Source: Marinobacter alexandrii
Lineage (GTDB): Bacteria > Bacteroidota > Bacteroidia > Cytophagales > Cyclobacteriaceae
Assembly (NCBI GenBank): GCA_039984955.1
Contig: JBDWTN010000007.1
Coordinates: 3,187,547-3,251,546, forward strand
Length of the DNA stretch: 64,000 nucleotides
Direction: 5' to 3'
Numbering within the stretch: the first letter of the stretch is position 1; each line of letters opens with the position of its first letter. The notes under the pieces were generated by a model. The model worked only from the letters and a program-made list of their open reading frames with translations. It did no database searches and had not been told where the DNA came from. Shown here in pieces: positions 63,215 through 64,000 of the stretch. Both the position numbers and the translations under genes were made by a program.

Positions 63215-63862
63215 TGGTCGTTTTACCTTCTCATTGCGATGTTCTCATGAACCCATTTAGCTTCTTCTTTTGGAGTTACTTTGTCTACAGTACTGCTGAC
63301 TCTACTAAAAGTTGCTGCTGGGAAATCATAGGGGTTACTGTCATCAAAAAATGGTCCCACTACACCAAGCATCCAGCCATCTTTTGCTGCCCAATGAGGT
63401 TCATTCACTCGATATTTAAAGACTTCATAATGTACCAAGTTGTTCTTTCCATCGAAATCAAGAGTTACACGTTCCATATGTTCCATCTCATCAGGGCAAG
63501 CATCGAGTTCAGTTGGAAATTCAAGCCAGTTGGCAAGGTTACTAGCCGCTCCACTAACTAAATTGTTGAATTCTTCTGGAAATAGATTCAGCATGTTATG
63601 TTCTGCTAAGAGTTGGTAGGTTGATTCCCTAGTAATCAGTTTCTCTGCAAATGGTTGAACATCTTCAGAATTTGGGTTCTCATTGGATTCAAGCTTCTCT
63701 ACTAAAGGCTTTATTCGTTCGAAGCGTTGTTCATTAAGCTCTCTATTTTGCTTGTTAACCTTTATATTACGGTAGATCACAAAGGCAACAACTATTACCA
63801 CTAGAGCTCCAATAATTATAAAAACGATGTTCATATGTTTCAGGTGCAGTTATGGCCACTAA
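63211..63862 (-). mobile_element. Integron-like cassette carrying an unknown anchored protein gene
   Basis: ttagtgg (63211-63217) and ccactaa (63856-63862) flank gene 63223-63834, 5 bp past the stop and 21 bp before the ATG. The minus strand starts TTAGTGG and ends CCACTAAC. Copy 2 of the 130-bp element begins at its upstream edge. The arm is only 7 bp and counts mainly because the boundary sites agree with the neighbouring units. Confidence 0.55.
63223..63834 (-). CDS. Hypothetical membrane-anchored protein
   Basis: The 203-residue protein has one N-terminal membrane helix (MNIVFIIIGALVVIVVAFVIYR) then a soluble domain: RFERIKPLVEKLESNENPNSEDVQPFAEKLITRESTYQLLAEHNMLNLFPEEF, LANWLEFPTELDACPDEMEHMERVTLDFDG and YRVNEPHWAAKDGWMLGVVGPFFDDSNPYDFPAATFSR. 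I have no family for it, though the middle phrases look conserved. Carried in an inverted-repeat unit, with a folded element 27 bp upstream of its ATG. Confidence 0.72.
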   Translation of the reverse strand: MNIVFIIIGALVVIVVAFVIYRNIKVNKQNRELNEQRFERIKPLVEKLESNENPNSEDVQPFAEKLITRESTYQLLAEHNMLNLFPEEFNNLVSGAASNLANWLEFPTELDACPDEMEHMERVTLDFDGKNNLVHYEVFKYRVNEPHWAAKDGWMLGVVGPFFDDSNPYDFPAATFSRVSSTVDKVTPKEEAKWVHENIAMRR

Positions 63863-63992
63863 TGTGATTGAGTATAATGCGAGTGGGGCCGAGAGGCAAC
63901 ACGATGAGCATTTGGCTCGGTCCCATTCGCATTATAGTTATGTTGGTTTGCAGTTGCCTGCAAGAGAGGATAAATATAGCAGGTAAAGATGG
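63861..63992. repeat. Conserved 130-bp folded element, copy 2
   Basis: Second copy of the element at 62752-62881. Hairpin A is better here: 63873-63893 pairs with 63916-63936 over 21 positions, two of them G-T wobbles. Hairpin B is ttgcag-ttgc-ctgcaa (63948-63963). Similarity stops at 63992, eight bases from the window end, so any inverted outer copy would lie outside. Confidence 0.8.
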
Positions 63993-64000
63993 GATTTGAA

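Noticed and set aside
1..64000. tRNA, rRNA and CRISPR arrays
   Set aside because: No tRNA cloverleaf with TTCGANTC-type loop, no rRNA stretches and no evenly spaced direct repeats were found by reading the intergenic regions.

Overview
The window is chromosomal DNA of a free-living, probably marine member of the Bacteroidota, most likely Cytophagales. This rests on protein families (type IX secretion sorting domains, GldL-like membrane motifs, carboxypeptidase-regulatory-like domains, Lacal_2735, DUF2256, DUF2805), on AT-rich DNA, on promoters of the Bacteroidota form TAnnTTTG with an upstream TTTG, and on the lack of Shine-Dalgarno sequences. I found no rRNA, tRNA or CRISPR. The genus is not determined.

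Layout. 1-1.5 kb: an M56/BlaI sensor-repressor pair with a perfect 36-bp palindrome as likely operator. 1.7-16.6 kb: housekeeping and envelope genes (acyl-ACP desaturase, nucleoid-associated protein, lipoproteins, AraC regulators, CPBP protease, a GloVer-repeat type IX secreted protein), including one frameshifted DUF4287/DUF5655 gene. 16.8-25.4 kb: a fused isobutyryl-CoA mutase (IcmF) and an ABC exporter whose permease is fused to an M1 aminopeptidase. 25.5-43.5 kb: exported proteins, a J-domain/TPR protein, CrcB, ACP phosphodiesterase, serine hydrolase, RNase H, a PadR operon with a strong palindromic operator, and YjbQ. 50.5-58.9 kb: amidase, aroA, aroB, proline dehydrogenase and lysS.

Two stretches look accessory. 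43.5-49.6 kb holds a hipB antitoxin gene with only a C-terminal scrap of hipA, a lone gene bounded by a 12-bp inverted repeat, a DUF4143 ATPase preceded by three copies of a repeat, and a light/flavin cluster (DUF2256, two flavin reductases, a photolyase-like protein with apparently swapped domain order, DUF2805, Lacal_2735).

60.2-64.0 kb is the most unusual part. Three minus-strand genes (a seven-helix/hydrolase fusion and two unknown membrane proteins) each lie between short inverted repeats whose sequence is specific to that gene. The repeat after the stop codon always ends in AAC and the repeat before the start always begins with TT. This is what integron gene cassettes look like when their own attC arm is split by integration. 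A 130-bp folded element abuts the boundary of two of them, and a 330-bp gene-free zone of nested inverted repeats separates them. The lone gene at 44-45 kb follows the same rule. No integrase is in the window. I interpret these as integron-like cassettes with large non-canonical recombination sites; this is inference.
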